Part shown: piece after piece, positions 35,226 to 44,695 of the stretch
How positions within the stretch are numbered: the first letter of the stretch is position 1
Layout: every line of letters starts with the position of its first letter
DNA from: Lachnospiraceae bacterium
GTDB taxonomy: Bacteria; Bacillota; Clostridia; Lachnospirales; Anaerotignaceae
Length of the DNA stretch: 64,000 nucleotides
Assembly (NCBI GenBank): GCA_003543235.1
Contig: DPJA01000038.1
Coordinates: forward strand, 504,233 to 568,232
Direction: 5' to 3'
Notes under the pieces: model-generated
The model's database searches: none
What the model saw: the letters and a program-made list of their open reading frames with translations, nothing else
What the model was told of the DNA's origin: nothing
Made by a program: the position numbers and the translations under genes

Positions 35226-35231
35226 AACATT

Positions 35232-36035
35232 TTACATAAAATCTTCAATTTTTCCTGTAATACCCTCTTTAACTGCTTGTCGGTTAATATAAAATATAGT
35301 TATTGCTACAACAAAGTAACAATCAATGATATTAGTTATAAATCTTAACATTAGCTCAGTTATCATAGTAACTTCTTCCCCTGGAAATAAATTAATAACT
35401 AAGAAAGATATAGAGAAATCTAAACAGTAAATAATTACTACTGCAATTGCTGTTTTTAAAAAATATCCCCTAACCAAACTTGTACTATAACTAAGGGATT
35501 CAAAAATGCCTTTATCATCCAGCACAATAGCATATACATAAAAATACAGATTAACCATAAATATAAGCCCAGGAATAATGAATATCATTCCTCCCCAAAT
35601 AACCATTTCACTTATAAGTGCCGCACCAATAAGTACATATCCCTTAGAAAAGGCTTCAAGCATTGCCTCACTGCTTTTTGCAGCCTTCTCTGTTGCATAA
35701 TTTTTTGTTATACGTGCCACAGCCATAGTTATAAGTGGAATCATCATACTTTGTATCATGAACACAATTATATAATAAACCACCATTTTTCTTCCTTGTG
35801 GTGATAATATAAATTGCTCCATCTTACTTGGGTCACTTGTAATAACATCAAAGTTAATGCTTTTACCTATATTTGTGGCTAAAATAACCACAAAAGACAA
35901 AAGTATATTTATTGGTATACCAATAAACACGCATACCTTTATAATTGAATTTAGGTTGGCTCTAAAAATTCCCCTTGCCATGGCAAATATCTCAAATATA
36001 CCAAGTTCTTTTTTTCTAATATCGTCAATAAGCAT
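35232..36035 (-). CDS. Multi-pass membrane protein of unknown function
   Basis: A 267-residue protein with about six membrane helices (near 30-55, 85-110, 130-150, 150-175, 195-220 and 230-250). The text EIFAMARGIFRANLNSIIKVC at the start and VARITKNYATEKAA in the middle, with a long amphipathic N-terminal helix, resembles the broad group of glycerophosphoryl-diester-phosphodiesterase membrane-domain or DUF975-like proteins, but I cannot assign it. AAGGAGAAA precedes the ATG. It is divergent from the LysM-GH18 gene. Confidence 0.75.
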   Translation of the reverse strand: MLIDDIRKKELGIFEIFAMARGIFRANLNSIIKVCVFIGIPINILLSFVVILATNIGKSINFDVITSDPSKMEQFILSPQGRKMVVYYIIVFMIQSMMIPLITMAVARITKNYATEKAAKSSEAMLEAFSKGYVLIGAALISEMVIWGGMIFIIPGLIFMVNLYFYVYAIVLDDKGIFESLSYSTSLVRGYFLKTAIAVVIIYCLDFSISFLVINLFPGEEVTMITELMLRFITNIIDCYFVVAITIFYINRQAVKEGITGKIEDFM

Positions 36036-36169
36036 TTTGTTTCTCCTTATCTAATATTTTATTTAAGGTTATATTATACTCTTTTGCGTCAAAAAAGAAA
36101 AGTACCATTATTTTTTAGCTATAAACATAAACTATTAATAATACTTACTTTTTTTCAGGAGGATATAAT

Positions 36170-37465
36170 ATGCAAATACACGTAGTAAAATCTCAAGAAA
36201 CTCTTTTTTCCATAGCCCAAACCTATGGTCTTTCCACCCAGTATCTACAAAACATAAATCAACTTCCAAACCCCAATAACCTTGTCATAGGTCAGACAAT
36301 TATTATCCTTTACCCAGAAGTCAGCCATACCGTTAAACAGGGTGATACACTAGCAAGCATAGCCAATCAATATAATGTAACTGTTATACGCCTTTTACGC
36401 AACAACCCATTTACAGCACAACGAACAATTGTGCCTGGAGATTTAATTGTAGTATCCTACAAATCGCCATTTATAGGTGCTACACAGATAAGTGGATACA
36501 TATACCCCAATGTAAATCTGGACTATCTACGAACTGTCCTTCCATACCTTACATATATAAGCATTTTTACTCATGGCATTAATGATGATGGAACACTTAT
36601 AACCATCACAGATGAGAAAATCATTGCCCTTGCTAGAAGTTTTGGTGTTGCACCCCTTATGCACCTTTCATCATTAAATAAAGAAGGTGTCTTCAGTAGC
36701 GAACTTGCAAGCAAAGTTTTAAACGACACCGTACTTCAAGATAAGCTTATAGAGAATATTCTTGTTACCCTTAAAGAAAAAAAATACAATGGCCTTGACA
36801 TAGATTTTGAATTTTTGCCACCTGAAGACAGCCAAAACTATGTTAATTTCATTTCAAAGCTTACTGCACGCCTTAATCAATATGGCTACATAGTCATAGC
36901 CGCTCTTGCACCAAAAACATCTTCAACCCAGAAAGGTTTATTGTATGAGGGACATAATTATTTAGGAATAGGTGCCGCAGCAAATCTTTCATTTATAATG
37001 ACCTATGAGTGGGGCTATACATATGGACCACCTATGGCAATTGCTCCAATAGACAACGTTAGAAAAGTGCTGGATTATGCCATAACAGAAATTCCTTCTG
37101 ACCAAATACTTATGGGAATACCAAGCTATGGTTATATATGGCAGCTTCCTTATGAAAAAGGTGTAACCAAAGCAACCTCTATATCAAATTTAACAGCAAT
37201 AGAAATAGCGGCTGAAAAAAATGTTGAAATTTTTTACGATGAAACATCCCAAAGCCCATTTTATAACTTTATTGATAACACTGGAACACCTGCCGAGGTA
37301 TGGTTTGAGGATGCCAGAAGTATTGAAACCAAACTTATGCTCATAAAAGAATATGGTTTAGCTGGAGCAGGGTATTGGAACCTTGACAGACCATTCCAAC
37401 AAAACTGGATGGTACTTAATGCTCTTTATAATATCATGCAAGTACCTCTTGTTTTAAACGAATAA
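36170..37465 (+). CDS. LysM-GH18 spore peptidoglycan hydrolase (SleL/YaaH-like)
   Basis: A 431-residue cortex-lytic enzyme type. Two LysM domains bind peptidoglycan (about residues 2-45 and 50-95), followed by a family 18 glycosidase domain (about 105-425). The catalytic DxxDxDxE motif appears as GLDIDFEF, and the barrel strands YISIFTHGIND, LIMTYEWGYTYGPP-like SFIMTYEWGY, and MGIPSYGYIWQLP are typical. There is no signal peptide, as is usual for spore-coat-targeted SleL. It fits N-acetylglucosaminidase action on muramic-delta-lactam cortex during germination and suggests the organism sporulates. AGGAGGAT supports the start. Confidence 0.93.
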   Translation: MQIHVVKSQETLFSIAQTYGLSTQYLQNINQLPNPNNLVIGQTIIILYPEVSHTVKQGDTLASIANQYNVTVIRLLRNNPFTAQRTIVPGDLIVVSYKSPFIGATQISGYIYPNVNLDYLRTVLPYLTYISIFTHGINDDGTLITITDEKIIALARSFGVAPLMHLSSLNKEGVFSSELASKVLNDTVLQDKLIENILVTLKEKKYNGLDIDFEFLPPEDSQNYVNFISKLTARLNQYGYIVIAALAPKTSSTQKGLLYEGHNYLGIGAAANLSFIMTYEWGYTYGPPMAIAPIDNVRKVLDYAITEIPSDQILMGIPSYGYIWQLPYEKGVTKATSISNLTAIEIAAEKNVEIFYDETSQSPFYNFIDNTGTPAEVWFEDARSIETKLMLIKEYGLAGAGYWNLDRPFQQNWMVLNALYNIMQVPLVLNE

Positions 37466-37544
37466 TAATGTTAGATTATATATATAGACCTTATTTACAA
37501 ATTTCAACATATTTAGGCATCCATGTTTGAAAGGATTTGATTAA

Positions 37545-38285
37545 ATGGAACTTAAAGGCAAAACTGTTCTGGTGACAGGCTCCTCAAGAGGTATTGGTAA
37601 AGCTATTGCCTTTGCATTTGCAAAAGAGGGCTGCAATATTATACTTAATGCCTCAACAAGCTCGGATGAATTGGTTAAAGCACAGGAAGAACTTAAAGCC
37701 ATGGGCTATTACTCCTATTCATATCTTGCAGATGTTTCAAGCTACCAAAGCTGTAAGGAAATGTTTGGTACAGTAAACAATATTTACGGCAATGTTGATA
37801 TACTTGTAAACAACGCTGGTATTGCACATATGGGGCTTTTTACAGAAATGAACCCAGAGAAATGGGATGAAATTATTAACACCAATATTAAGTCTGTTTT
37901 TAACTGCACACACCTTGCACTACCAAAGATGATAAGCAGTAAAAGTGGTACAATTATTAATATTTCATCTATATGGGGCGAGCGAGGTGCATCATGCGAG
38001 GCAGTATATTCTGCCACAAAAGGTGCTGTAAACTCCTTTACAAAAGCCATGGCTAAGGAAGTAGGTCCAAGTGGAATACGTATTAATGCCATTGCCTCCG
38101 GTGTTATAGATACAAAAATGAACGAATGGCTTAACGATGAAGAAAGAGCTGTTCTTACCGATGAAATAGCACTTATGCGTTTTGGCAAAGCTGAAGAAAT
38201 TGCTGATTTGGCAGTTTTTCTTGCTTGTGATAAATCTTCATTCATTACAGGGCAGATTATAACCATGGATGGTTGCATGGTGTAA
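37545..38285 (+). CDS. SDR-family reductase (FabG/YmfI-like)
   Basis: A 246-residue short-chain dehydrogenase with the NAD(P) motif TGSSRGIGKA (about 11-20), NNAG (about 88), catalytic Ser in ISSIWGERGAS, and YSATK (Tyr and Lys, about 152-156). It is similar to 3-oxoacyl-ACP reductase FabG, but there is no fab cluster here. The bulky ISSIWGERGASCEAVYSATKG segment is like the YmfI group, some of whose members reduce the 5-aminopentanone group on elongation factor P, so that is an alternative role. The AAAGGA ribosome binding site is nine bases from the ATG. Confidence 0.85.
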   Translation: MELKGKTVLVTGSSRGIGKAIAFAFAKEGCNIILNASTSSDELVKAQEELKAMGYYSYSYLADVSSYQSCKEMFGTVNNIYGNVDILVNNAGIAHMGLFTEMNPEKWDEIINTNIKSVFNCTHLALPKMISSKSGTIINISSIWGERGASCEAVYSATKGAVNSFTKAMAKEVGPSGIRINAIASGVIDTKMNEWLNDEERAVLTDEIALMRFGKAEEIADLAVFLACDKSSFITGQIITMDGCMV

Positions 38286-38332
38286 ATGGGCAATTCAACC
38301 GTTTTCTGTATATAAAATGAATTGCAAATGAC

Positions 38333-38378
38333 AAAAAGCCTGCCATCCTTGAACTTACAAGGAAAGTAGGCTTTTTTG
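38333..38378 (+). terminator. Terminator after the SDR gene
   Basis: AAAAAGCCT pairs with AGGCTTTTTT, with an inner CCTT/AAGG helix. The distal arm runs into six T on the plus strand, and the A-run allows use on the minus strand as well. Confidence 0.8.
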
Positions 38379-38399
38379 CTATTTATGCGTCCAAAATTT

Positions 38400-38639
38400 T
38401 TAGTACGGAAACCCGCTTGCTTTTTTACCTTTTTCAGTAATCCATAGTATTGACTCTATGCCCGTTTCCGACTTCATATCTTTTCTTACTATATACCCCT
38501 CTGCTATTAACCATTCCATATCTTCCTTAACTTCGTTTTTATCTTTTTCTGCTTTTATGATAAATATTATTTCCTTGTAGTTCGTCAGCCCTGACATAAT
38601 ATTCATGTACTTCCTTATTTCTTTTTCATTTAATCTCAC
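38400..38639 (-). CDS. Small winged-helix-like protein, unknown
   Basis: A 79-residue charged protein if started at GTG 38639, which has GAGGGGG seven bases upstream; the in-frame ATG at 38660 lies before that site. The text MEWLIAEGYIVRKDMKSETGIESILWITEKGKKA resembles the wing part of a winged-helix domain, as in MarR or PadR relatives, but the recognition helix region is short. No family is recognised with confidence. Confidence 0.6.
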   Translation of the reverse strand: MRLNEKEIRKYMNIMSGLTNYKEIIFIIKAEKDKNEVKEDMEWLIAEGYIVRKDMKSETGIESILWITEKGKKASGFPY

Positions 38640-38848
38640 AACGGCACCCCCTCTATTCAATGTTATAACATAAACACCATTTTTTCAAGTTAACATTAAA
38701 ATATATTGTCTACTCTTGACATTTCTCAACGTATCTATTTTGCTGTCTATTCACTATACTGTTATCATACTTGTACATCTGCTATAAAAAACATAGTATT
38801 TTGGTCAAACCACTCTTTCTTTAATAATGTTTAAATATTCATTCTTAG

Positions 38849-38920
38849 TTAATTTGATTTTTTTATTTTAACTAATATAAATTCTAATAAAAACTCTTCT
38901 AACAGGTGTATTAATTGCAT
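38849..38920 (-). CDS. Candidate 23-residue hydrophobic peptide (toxin-like)
   Basis: ATG at 38920, stop TAA at 38849. The peptide begins MQLIHLLEEFLLEFILVKI and ends with a basic KKSN tail. GGAGGTA lies nine bases before the ATG. The hydrophobic core plus lysine tail resembles the small membrane toxins of clostridial type I toxin-antitoxin pairs, but two glutamate pairs in the core are not typical. The ribosome binding site is enclosed in a long RNA stem. Expression is unproven; it could also be a leader peptide for the downstream small gene. Confidence 0.35.
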   Translation of the reverse strand: MQLIHLLEEFLLEFILVKIKKSN

Positions 38921-38927
38921 AAAAAAA

Positions 38928-38987
38928 TACCTCCAATAATAATATTTGTACTTAAAGTTGCACATACGTATATCATCATTGAAGGTA
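38928..38987 (-). promoter_or_regulatory. 18-bp RNA stem that buries a ribosome binding site
   Basis: On the minus strand, UACCUUCAAUGAUGAUAU (38970-38987) can pair with AUAUUAUUAUUGGAGGUA (38928-38945) over all 18 positions, three of them G-U. Those three positions are A-C mismatches in the plus-strand RNA, so the fold favours a minus-strand transcript. The distal arm contains GGAGG of the small ORF. Confidence 0.6.
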
Positions 38988-39088
38988 GTTTGTATATCAG
39001 CATCTTTCCATTTTTATGCAAAATGACAATGTATATAGTGTATAACATTCCTGTAACCATTGATTTTACAACATTCTAAAATGTATAT

Positions 39089-39817
39089 TTATTCGTCCCA
39101 ATTATGGTAAACGTTTTGAACATCATCATCTTCATCAAGTAAGTCAAGAAGTTTATTCATCTTTTTAACATCTTCATCATTTGTTAACTCTGTATATGTC
39201 TGTGGAATCATTGTTACTTCAGCACTTACCATATGAATTCCTGCTTTTTCAAGTGCCTCACGCACTACGCTAAAATCGTCTGGTAAAGTTGAAATTTCGT
39301 AACTATCTTCTTCAACGCCAAAATCCTCAGCACCTGCATCAAGGGCAGTCATCATAAGTTCGTCCTCATCCATGTCAACTTCTTCCTTATCAATTACAAT
39401 AAGTCCTTTTTCGTCAAACATAAATGATACACAACCACTTGTGCCCATATTTCCGCCGCCCTTTGTAAAAGCATTACGAACATTTGCCGCCGCACGGTTA
39501 CGGTTATCTGTAAGTGCCTCAACAATAACTGCAACTCCGTTAGGGCCATAACCTTCGTACACAACTACCTCGTAATTAACTCCGTCATCAGCACCTGCCG
39601 CTTTTTTAATACTTCTATCAATAGTATCGTTAGGCATATTGTTGCTTTTTGCCTTCGCTATAATATCTCTAAGCTTGCCGTTATTAGTTGGGTCTGCTCC
39701 GCCCGCCTTAACAGCAACTGCAATTTCTCTGCCAAGCATAGTAAATATTTTACCCTTTGCAGCGTCATTTCTTTCTTTTTTGTGTTTAATATTCGCAAAC
39801 TTAGAATGTCCGGACAT
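39089..39817 (-). CDS. yebC: YebC/PmpR family regulatory or translation factor
   Basis: A 242-residue protein of the YebC/TACO1 family. The N-terminus [18 protein letters not shown] and the [15 protein letters not shown] and [15 protein letters not shown] segments are highly typical. Members have been described as DNA-binding regulators and, more recently, as factors that relieve ribosome stalling on difficult sequences such as proline runs. The long acidic C-terminal domain is complete. AGGGGGAAA precedes the start. Confidence 0.95.
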   Translation of the reverse strand: MSGHSKFANIKHKKERNDAAKGKIFTMLGREIAVAVKAGGADPTNNGKLRDIIAKAKSNNMPNDTIDRSIKKAAGADDGVNYEVVVYEGYGPNGVAVIVEALTDNRNRAAANVRNAFTKGGGNMGTSGCVSFMFDEKGLIVIDKEEVDMDEDELMMTALDAGAEDFGVEEDSYEISTLPDDFSVVREALEKAGIHMVSAEVTMIPQTYTELTNDEDVKKMNKLLDLLDEDDDVQNVYHNWDE

Positions 39818-39963
39818 ATTAAATTTTCCCCCTTAATTTTCTGTTATTATATAATTGGCAAAGTTAAAATTTTTTCCATAACTTTGCCTTTTCATAATAT
39901 TTTATCATTTTTTTATGATGAATACAAGTTTTTTAAAGCACATAAGAAATCAGCGTTAAATAG

Positions 39964-40617
39964 CTATTTGCAATACACAAACTCGCCATTCACCCATGCA
40001 CCACGTACAGTGTCCAGTGCCGTTATTATAGCTTTACCTGCCGAAACATCCGCTATACATTTTTCAAACTCCTCTGTCTTGGCTTCCTCTGCAAGGACTA
40101 TGAATTTAACCTTATCAGTAAAAACAGTGTCTTTTATTATATATTCACCCTGCATAATTTCATATTGAATTTTCCCTTGTTGCGTATATTCTGTAACAAT
40201 TGAATACTGCCTAAAAGTAGTAATTTCTACTATTCCAGCGTTAAGAACGCCTTCCTTTGCACTTTTTCCGTAAGCACGTACAAGTCCGCCTGTACCCAAC
40301 AGCGTTCCACCAAAATATCTTGTTACAACAATGCAGCAATTTTTAATATCCTCGCCAGTAAGCACCGTAAGCACAGGCATCCCAGCCGTACCTTGTGGCT
40401 CACCATCATCACTAAAACGCTGAATTTCATTTTGCTCACCTATTTGATATGCAAAAACATTATGCCTTGCATCCCAATATTTTTTCTTAATTTCCTCAAT
40501 AAATTGACGTGCGTCTTCCTCTGTTTTAATGGGACGTACATTAGCAATAAACCGTGATTTTTTTTCCACTATTTCCGCCTTGCCCTCATTAAGAATTGTT
40601 TTGAATTTTCTAATCAT
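39964..40617 (-). CDS. YigZ/IMPACT family protein
   Basis: A 217-residue protein with the UPF0029/IMPACT N-terminal domain: KSRFIANVRPIKTEEDA, ARHNVFAYQIG, RFSDDGEPQGTAG (about 70-82) and VTRYFGGTLLGTGGLVRAYGK are characteristic, followed by a ferredoxin-like C-terminal domain. Its biochemical role in bacteria is not settled. The ATG at 40617 follows AGGTGA; the GTG at 40626 is part of that ribosome binding site. Confidence 0.92.
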   Translation of the reverse strand: MIRKFKTILNEGKAEIVEKKSRFIANVRPIKTEEDARQFIEEIKKKYWDARHNVFAYQIGEQNEIQRFSDDGEPQGTAGMPVLTVLTGEDIKNCCIVVTRYFGGTLLGTGGLVRAYGKSAKEGVLNAGIVEITTFRQYSIVTEYTQQGKIQYEIMQGEYIIKDTVFTDKVKFIVLAEEAKTEEFEKCIADVSAGKAIITALDTVRGAWVNGEFVYCK

Positions 40618-40770
40618 ATAAATCACCTATTATATAGTATAGCCTATGAATTCATGGCAAACAATCAAAATTTATATTTATGCAATAAAAAATGCAATTT
40701 TTCTTGCTTTTTCACAGTATGGTAGTACAATTATATAGGTATTTTGAAACGCAATTTAAGGAGAGTTATT

Positions 40771-41544
40771 ATGGAATTAAAATCTGTGCTGGAACTAGCA
40801 GTTACTGTTGGGGAAAAACTGCTTGTTAACGGATGTGGAACACACCGAATTGAAGCCGAAGTAAAACGTACATTAAGTAGTTGCAATTTAATCAAAACAG
40901 AAGTCTTTGTTACAACATCAGTTGTTATAGTAACTATAGATAGTCCTGAAACCGGTCTGCTTACCATGGTTAAACACGTAACAAAAAAAGCTATGCACAC
41001 CGAACGCATAGCCTACATAGAAGAAATTATTACTGACTTTGTTAAAAAAAATATTGATGTTGAAACCTCAATAAAAGAAATTTTAAATATGGAAAGCAAA
41101 AACACATATTCTTTTTTTGTTACCTCTATGGCATTTGCTGGTGCAGGTGCTTTCCGTACCTTTATGTTTGGCGGAACAATATTAGATGCTCTAACGTCAA
41201 TAATGGTAGGTTTCTGCGTTGGTATTTTTATTCAAATTCTTACTTCAATAAAGATACTTCCATTTCTGGTTACAATTTGTGCCGGCTTTATTGTTGGATT
41301 TGTTTCAGTTCTTTTAATGCGATATGGCATAGGCTCTAATTTGGACAAAATAATTATAGGCTCGCTTATATCCTTTGCACCAGGTGTGCCTTTTGTTCAT
41401 GCAGTAAACGATATTTTAAACGGAGAACATATCTCCGGCAATATTCGTGCTATTGAGGCTGTGCTTTCTGGCATTGCCATTGCAGCAGGAATTGCTTTTG
41501 CTCTATATGTATGGGGATATCTTGCAGGAGGTGCAATAATATGA
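40771..41544 (+). CDS. Threonine/serine exporter, large half (ThrE N-terminal family)
   Basis: A 257-residue protein. The N-terminal cytosolic part (about 1-110) contains VGEKLLVNGCGTHRIEAEV, typical of PF06738, followed by five membrane helices with GGTILDALTSIMVG and PGVPFVHAVNDILNGEHISG. In Corynebacterium ThrE the two halves are fused; here they are separate genes, the common Firmicutes state. The ATG at 40771 has AAGGAGAG upstream. Its end overlaps the next gene by ATGA. Substrate is inferred from the family only. Confidence 0.9.
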   Translation: MELKSVLELAVTVGEKLLVNGCGTHRIEAEVKRTLSSCNLIKTEVFVTTSVVIVTIDSPETGLLTMVKHVTKKAMHTERIAYIEEIITDFVKKNIDVETSIKEILNMESKNTYSFFVTSMAFAGAGAFRTFMFGGTILDALTSIMVGFCVGIFIQILTSIKILPFLVTICAGFIVGFVSVLLMRYGIGSNLDKIIIGSLISFAPGVPFVHAVNDILNGEHISGNIRAIEAVLSGIAIAAGIAFALYVWGYLAGGAII

Positions 41545-41978
41545 CAGTATTTGTAGAGAGTTTTTGTTCTTTTTTTGCCTGCTTCTTTTTTGCAATAATA
41601 TACAATACGCCAAAAAAGGAATTGCCTTTTTGCGGGCTTATAGGTAGTTTGGGCTACGCAGTATTCTATTGCTTTACAACTCCTTACAATATGCCAATGT
41701 TCGGGGCTTTTTTCAGCACAATACTTATTTGTATAATGGCACGTTTTTTTGCCGCAAGACACAAAATGCCTGTAATGATGTATGTTCTTCCAGCAGTATT
41801 TCCTATTGTTCCTGGGGCAGGCATTTATTACGCACTTTATGCCTTTATGATAAATGACCTTTACGGTGCCGCAAAGCAAGGTATTGATGCCTTTAAAATT
41901 TCAGGAGTAATTGTAGTTGCTATGCTTATCGTTCTTTCTCAGCCAAAGATATTTTCTCAAAAAACAGAATGCAAATAA
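41541..41978 (+). CDS. Threonine/serine exporter, small half (DUF3815/ThrE_2)
   Basis: A 145-residue, four-helix membrane protein of the ThrE_2 family (PF12821): FFAIIYNTPKKELPFCGLIGSLG at the start and LPAVFPIVPGAGIYYALYA in the third helix region are typical. Its ATG overlaps the stop of the partner gene and GGAGGTG lies inside that gene's end, so the two proteins are translationally coupled and presumably form one carrier. Confidence 0.9.
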   Translation: MTVFVESFCSFFACFFFAIIYNTPKKELPFCGLIGSLGYAVFYCFTTPYNMPMFGAFFSTILICIMARFFAARHKMPVMMYVLPAVFPIVPGAGIYYALYAFMINDLYGAAKQGIDAFKISGVIVVAMLIVLSQPKIFSQKTECK

Positions 41979-41992
41979 ATACCCTTAACCTT

Positions 41993-42029
41993 AATCCTTG
42001 ATGGCAAACCCATTAAGGATTTCTTTTTG
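41993..42029 (+). terminator. Terminator after the ThrE pair
   Basis: AATCCTT with ATGG pairs with CCAT and AAGGATT, followed by TCTTTTTG on the plus strand. Confidence 0.75.
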
Positions 42030-42129
42030 TCCATATTTTTTCGCAACCTAAAGCACCTAATTTCACTTCTAACATAATATATAAAAGAATGAATTATAAA
42101 TTTAAGGAATATTAATAAGGAGGAAAATT

Positions 42130-42999
42130 ATGGATGATTTTGAGATTTGTAAAAAACCTTGTTGCCAAGGTCCACAATCAGATTGTATTATAGCACAGAA
42201 AATTTTTGACCAATGCCGTATTCAAGTATGCTTAACTTCTAACATTATCGGCCCTGCAAGAACAGCATCTAATATGGGTGGGCAGAGTTGCTTAAAGCCT
42301 AATAGCAAAGGTGATGTAGTTGTTCCACCACCAAACGCTGTTAGTGTTACAATTGTTCACTTTTGTGTATCGAATGTAACCGTTATTAGCAAAACACCAA
42401 GTGCTTTCCGCAATGGCTTTTGGGATGTAGCAGTAAAATTCATCTTCACGTACTGCCTTAAATTTTATGATGCAGACGGTAACGAGATTTTTGCAATCCC
42501 TGCTTATAACACCTATACAACAACCTTATCTCTCTATGGTGGCGAGGATATGTGCATAACTATGTTTAACGAGCTATTCCCAACTCAACTTCACAACGGC
42601 CCATTTGTTGGTGCAGATGCAAATGCAATGGGACTTTCTGCTTGTTTAAGCTATCCATGCCCAGCTAACTGCTGCTGTCAACCACAGCCACAAATTGGCA
42701 ACTGCGATTGCACACCAGTAGGTGGCACTATGCTTGTGCCTGTAAGTGTAAATGTTACAATCGGACTTTTTGCAGTAATTAAATTGTTTAGACTTTCCAA
42801 CATGTGTGTTGAAAACCATGGCGACTGCATGCCGGATGAATGTTCTGCCGTTTCCCCTGAAACCTTAGACCCTTGCACATTCTTTGAAAGTTTAGACTTC
42901 CCGTCAAGAATTTTTGCGCCTAAGTCCTTCTATAAACCTTCAAATGATAATTCATCACACATGCCGCTTCCAAACAATTGCTGCTGCAACGGAAAATAA
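42130..42999 (+). CDS. Cys-rich protein, probable spore coat/surface component
   Basis: A 289-residue soluble protein with about 22 cysteines, including an N-terminal CKKPCCQGPQSDC, a central PCPANCCCQPQPQIGNCDC spacer and a C-terminal NCCCNGK. Two similar beta-rich halves flank the central Cys-rich spacer: one with VTIVHFCVSNVTVIS and WDVAVKFIFTYCLKFYDADG, and one with VNVTIGLFAVIKLFRLSNM. The beta pattern resembles DUF3794/SipL-type modules of spore envelope proteins. Short cysteine runs at both ends suggest cross-linking. AGGAGG supports the start. Coat function is inference. Confidence 0.7.
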   Translation: MDDFEICKKPCCQGPQSDCIIAQKIFDQCRIQVCLTSNIIGPARTASNMGGQSCLKPNSKGDVVVPPPNAVSVTIVHFCVSNVTVISKTPSAFRNGFWDVAVKFIFTYCLKFYDADGNEIFAIPAYNTYTTTLSLYGGEDMCITMFNELFPTQLHNGPFVGADANAMGLSACLSYPCPANCCCQPQPQIGNCDCTPVGGTMLVPVSVNVTIGLFAVIKLFRLSNMCVENHGDCMPDECSAVSPETLDPCTFFESLDFPSRIFAPKSFYKPSNDNSSHMPLPNNCCCNGK

Positions 43000-43023
43000 T
43001 TTACAAATAAAGCTATTATAGCC

Positions 43024-43050
43024 TAAAAAAATTCCACCCTTAGGGGTGGA
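43024..43050 (-). terminator. Second terminator for SulP, minus strand
   Basis: TCCACCC/GGGTGGA stem with a short loop followed by ATTTTTTT on the minus strand, beyond the larger hairpin at 43098-43157. Confidence 0.7.
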
Positions 43051-43097
43051 TGAATATATATAAAATTATCATAAATTTATAATCATTCTAAAATAAT

Positions 43098-43157
43098 AAG
43101 CCCTTTAAGCACACCTGTATATCTGTTTTGATATACAGGTGTGCTACCGGGCTTTTT
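43098..43157. terminator. Large bidirectional terminator hairpin
   Basis: A perfect 15-bp inverted repeat (43109-43123 with 43130-43144) nested in an outer AAGCCC/GGGCTT pair. On the plus strand it runs into TTTTTTT; on the minus strand into TTATTATTTT. It separates the convergent Cys-rich and SulP genes. Confidence 0.8.
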
Positions 43158-44597
43158 TTACTTATTATAAACAGCTAAGCGTTCTACTAGGTCATGGCTA
43201 GTGTGATTCAGCCCTCGCACAGATACATTATTGTTATTACTGATAAGTTTTATCAATGTTTTATCAATAGCGCCTACACCAGAACAATCCCAAACATTTG
43301 AGCTTTCAAAATCAACAATAATATTATTGTTCTGTTGAGAAAAATCAAAAGCTTCTAAAAACCCTTCCACAGAAGCAAAGAATAATTGCCCTTTTATTTC
43401 ATATATAATGCTTTCACCTTTTTCTATCTTTGTCACTTTAATTTTTGAAATCTTAGAGGCAAAGAAAAGTGCACTTAATATAACCCCTGCAATTACGCCC
43501 TTGGAAAGGTCATGGGTAGCAACCACAATAATAACTGTTGCAAGCATAACAAAGGCGTCGCTTTTTGGTGCTTTTTTCAAATAAGAAAATGATGACCAAT
43601 CAAAAGTATCAATAGATACCATAATCATAATACCCACCAGTACAGACATTGGTATTTTCACAACCAAAGAACCTAAAACTATAATTAAAAAAATAATAAA
43701 TACGCCGGCAACAAATGTGGATAGTCTGCCTCTTCCACCTGATTTTACATTTATAACAGATTGTCCAATCATTGCACAGCCTGCCATACCACCAAATAAA
43801 CCGCAAACAATATTTCCAATTCCTTGCCCTCTGGCTTCCTGATTTTTATTACTGCCTGTTTCTGTCATATCGTCTACTATAGATGCAGTCAATAAAGTTT
43901 CCAATAAACCAACAATAGATAATGCAACAGAATACGGAAGAATGATACGTAATGTATCAATTGTAAGAGGAACTTGCGGCAAATGGAATGCTGGTAAAGA
44001 TTGTGTAATTACTCCCAAATCACCAATTCTTCGTAAATCAAAATTTGCAAATATTGAAACAGCAGTTAACAAAATAATTGCAATTAATGGTGCTGGAATG
44101 GTTTTAATAAACCGAGGTAAGATGTAAACAATGGCTAGTGTAATTGCTACAAAAACATAGGTCATAGTAGATATGCCAACAAAGTGTGGTATTTGTGCCT
44201 TAAATATAAGAATTGCTAAAGCATTTACAAACCCAATTATAACACCCCTTGGAATAAATTTCATTAACCTTGTAACTTTACAAACACCAAAAATAATTTG
44301 AAAAACGCCTGTTAGTAATGTTGCTAGCAATAAATATTCAAAACCATAGTCTTTTACCAAGGACGCAGCAACTAATGCCATGGAACTTGCTGCACCTGAA
44401 ATCATAGCAGGTCGACCACCAAGAAAAGAAATAGTAACTGCCATACAGAAAGATGCGTATAGGCCCACCATAGGGTCTACTCCTGCAATAATAGAACCCG
44501 CAATTGCTTCGGGTATTAACGCCAATGCTACAACCATCCCCGCAAGAATATCACCTTTTACATTTGAAAACCACTCTTTTTTCATTTGTTCAATCAT
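43158..44597 (-). CDS. SulP family anion transporter
   Basis: A 479-residue transporter with about 12-14 membrane segments in the 7+7 inverted fold and a C-terminal STAS domain (about 385-479; [21 protein letters not shown]). The conserved segments [28 protein letters not shown] and [26 protein letters not shown] are present. Family members carry sulfate, bicarbonate or other anions; the substrate cannot be told here. AAGGGGT precedes the ATG. Confidence 0.93.
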   Translation of the reverse strand: MIEQMKKEWFSNVKGDILAGMVVALALIPEAIAGSIIAGVDPMVGLYASFCMAVTISFLGGRPAMISGAASSMALVAASLVKDYGFEYLLLATLLTGVFQIIFGVCKVTRLMKFIPRGVIIGFVNALAILIFKAQIPHFVGISTMTYVFVAITLAIVYILPRFIKTIPAPLIAIILLTAVSIFANFDLRRIGDLGVITQSLPAFHLPQVPLTIDTLRIILPYSVALSIVGLLETLLTASIVDDMTETGSNKNQEARGQGIGNIVCGLFGGMAGCAMIGQSVINVKSGGRGRLSTFVAGVFIIFLIIVLGSLVVKIPMSVLVGIMIMVSIDTFDWSSFSYLKKAPKSDAFVMLATVIIVVATHDLSKGVIAGVILSALFFASKISKIKVTKIEKGESIIYEIKGQLFFASVEGFLEAFDFSQQNNNIIVDFESSNVWDCSGVGAIDKTLIKLISNNNNVSVRGLNHTSHDLVERLAVYNK

Positions 44598-44695
44598 TTT
44601 TATACCCCTTATATTTTTTCCCTAGTATATCATAATCCTTATAAAAATGAAACTGAAAGACGTATTGGCTATGGCTGTTCGTTATATTTCTGTTC

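Larger units (their letters stand above)
38661..39088. other. 428-bp AT-rich interval with a candidate small ORF
   Basis: No long frame is present. It holds a 23-codon ORF on the minus strand with a strong but buried ribosome binding site, and plus-strand promoter-like boxes near 38750-38780 (TTGCTG, 17 bases, TATCAT). See the entries at 38849 and 38928. Confidence 0.6.

Noticed and set aside
41397..41879. 160-codon minus-strand open frame
   Set aside because: Antisense to the ThrE pair, whose protein motifs and coupling are clear; the frame has Tyr/Cys/Lys-rich unnatural composition.
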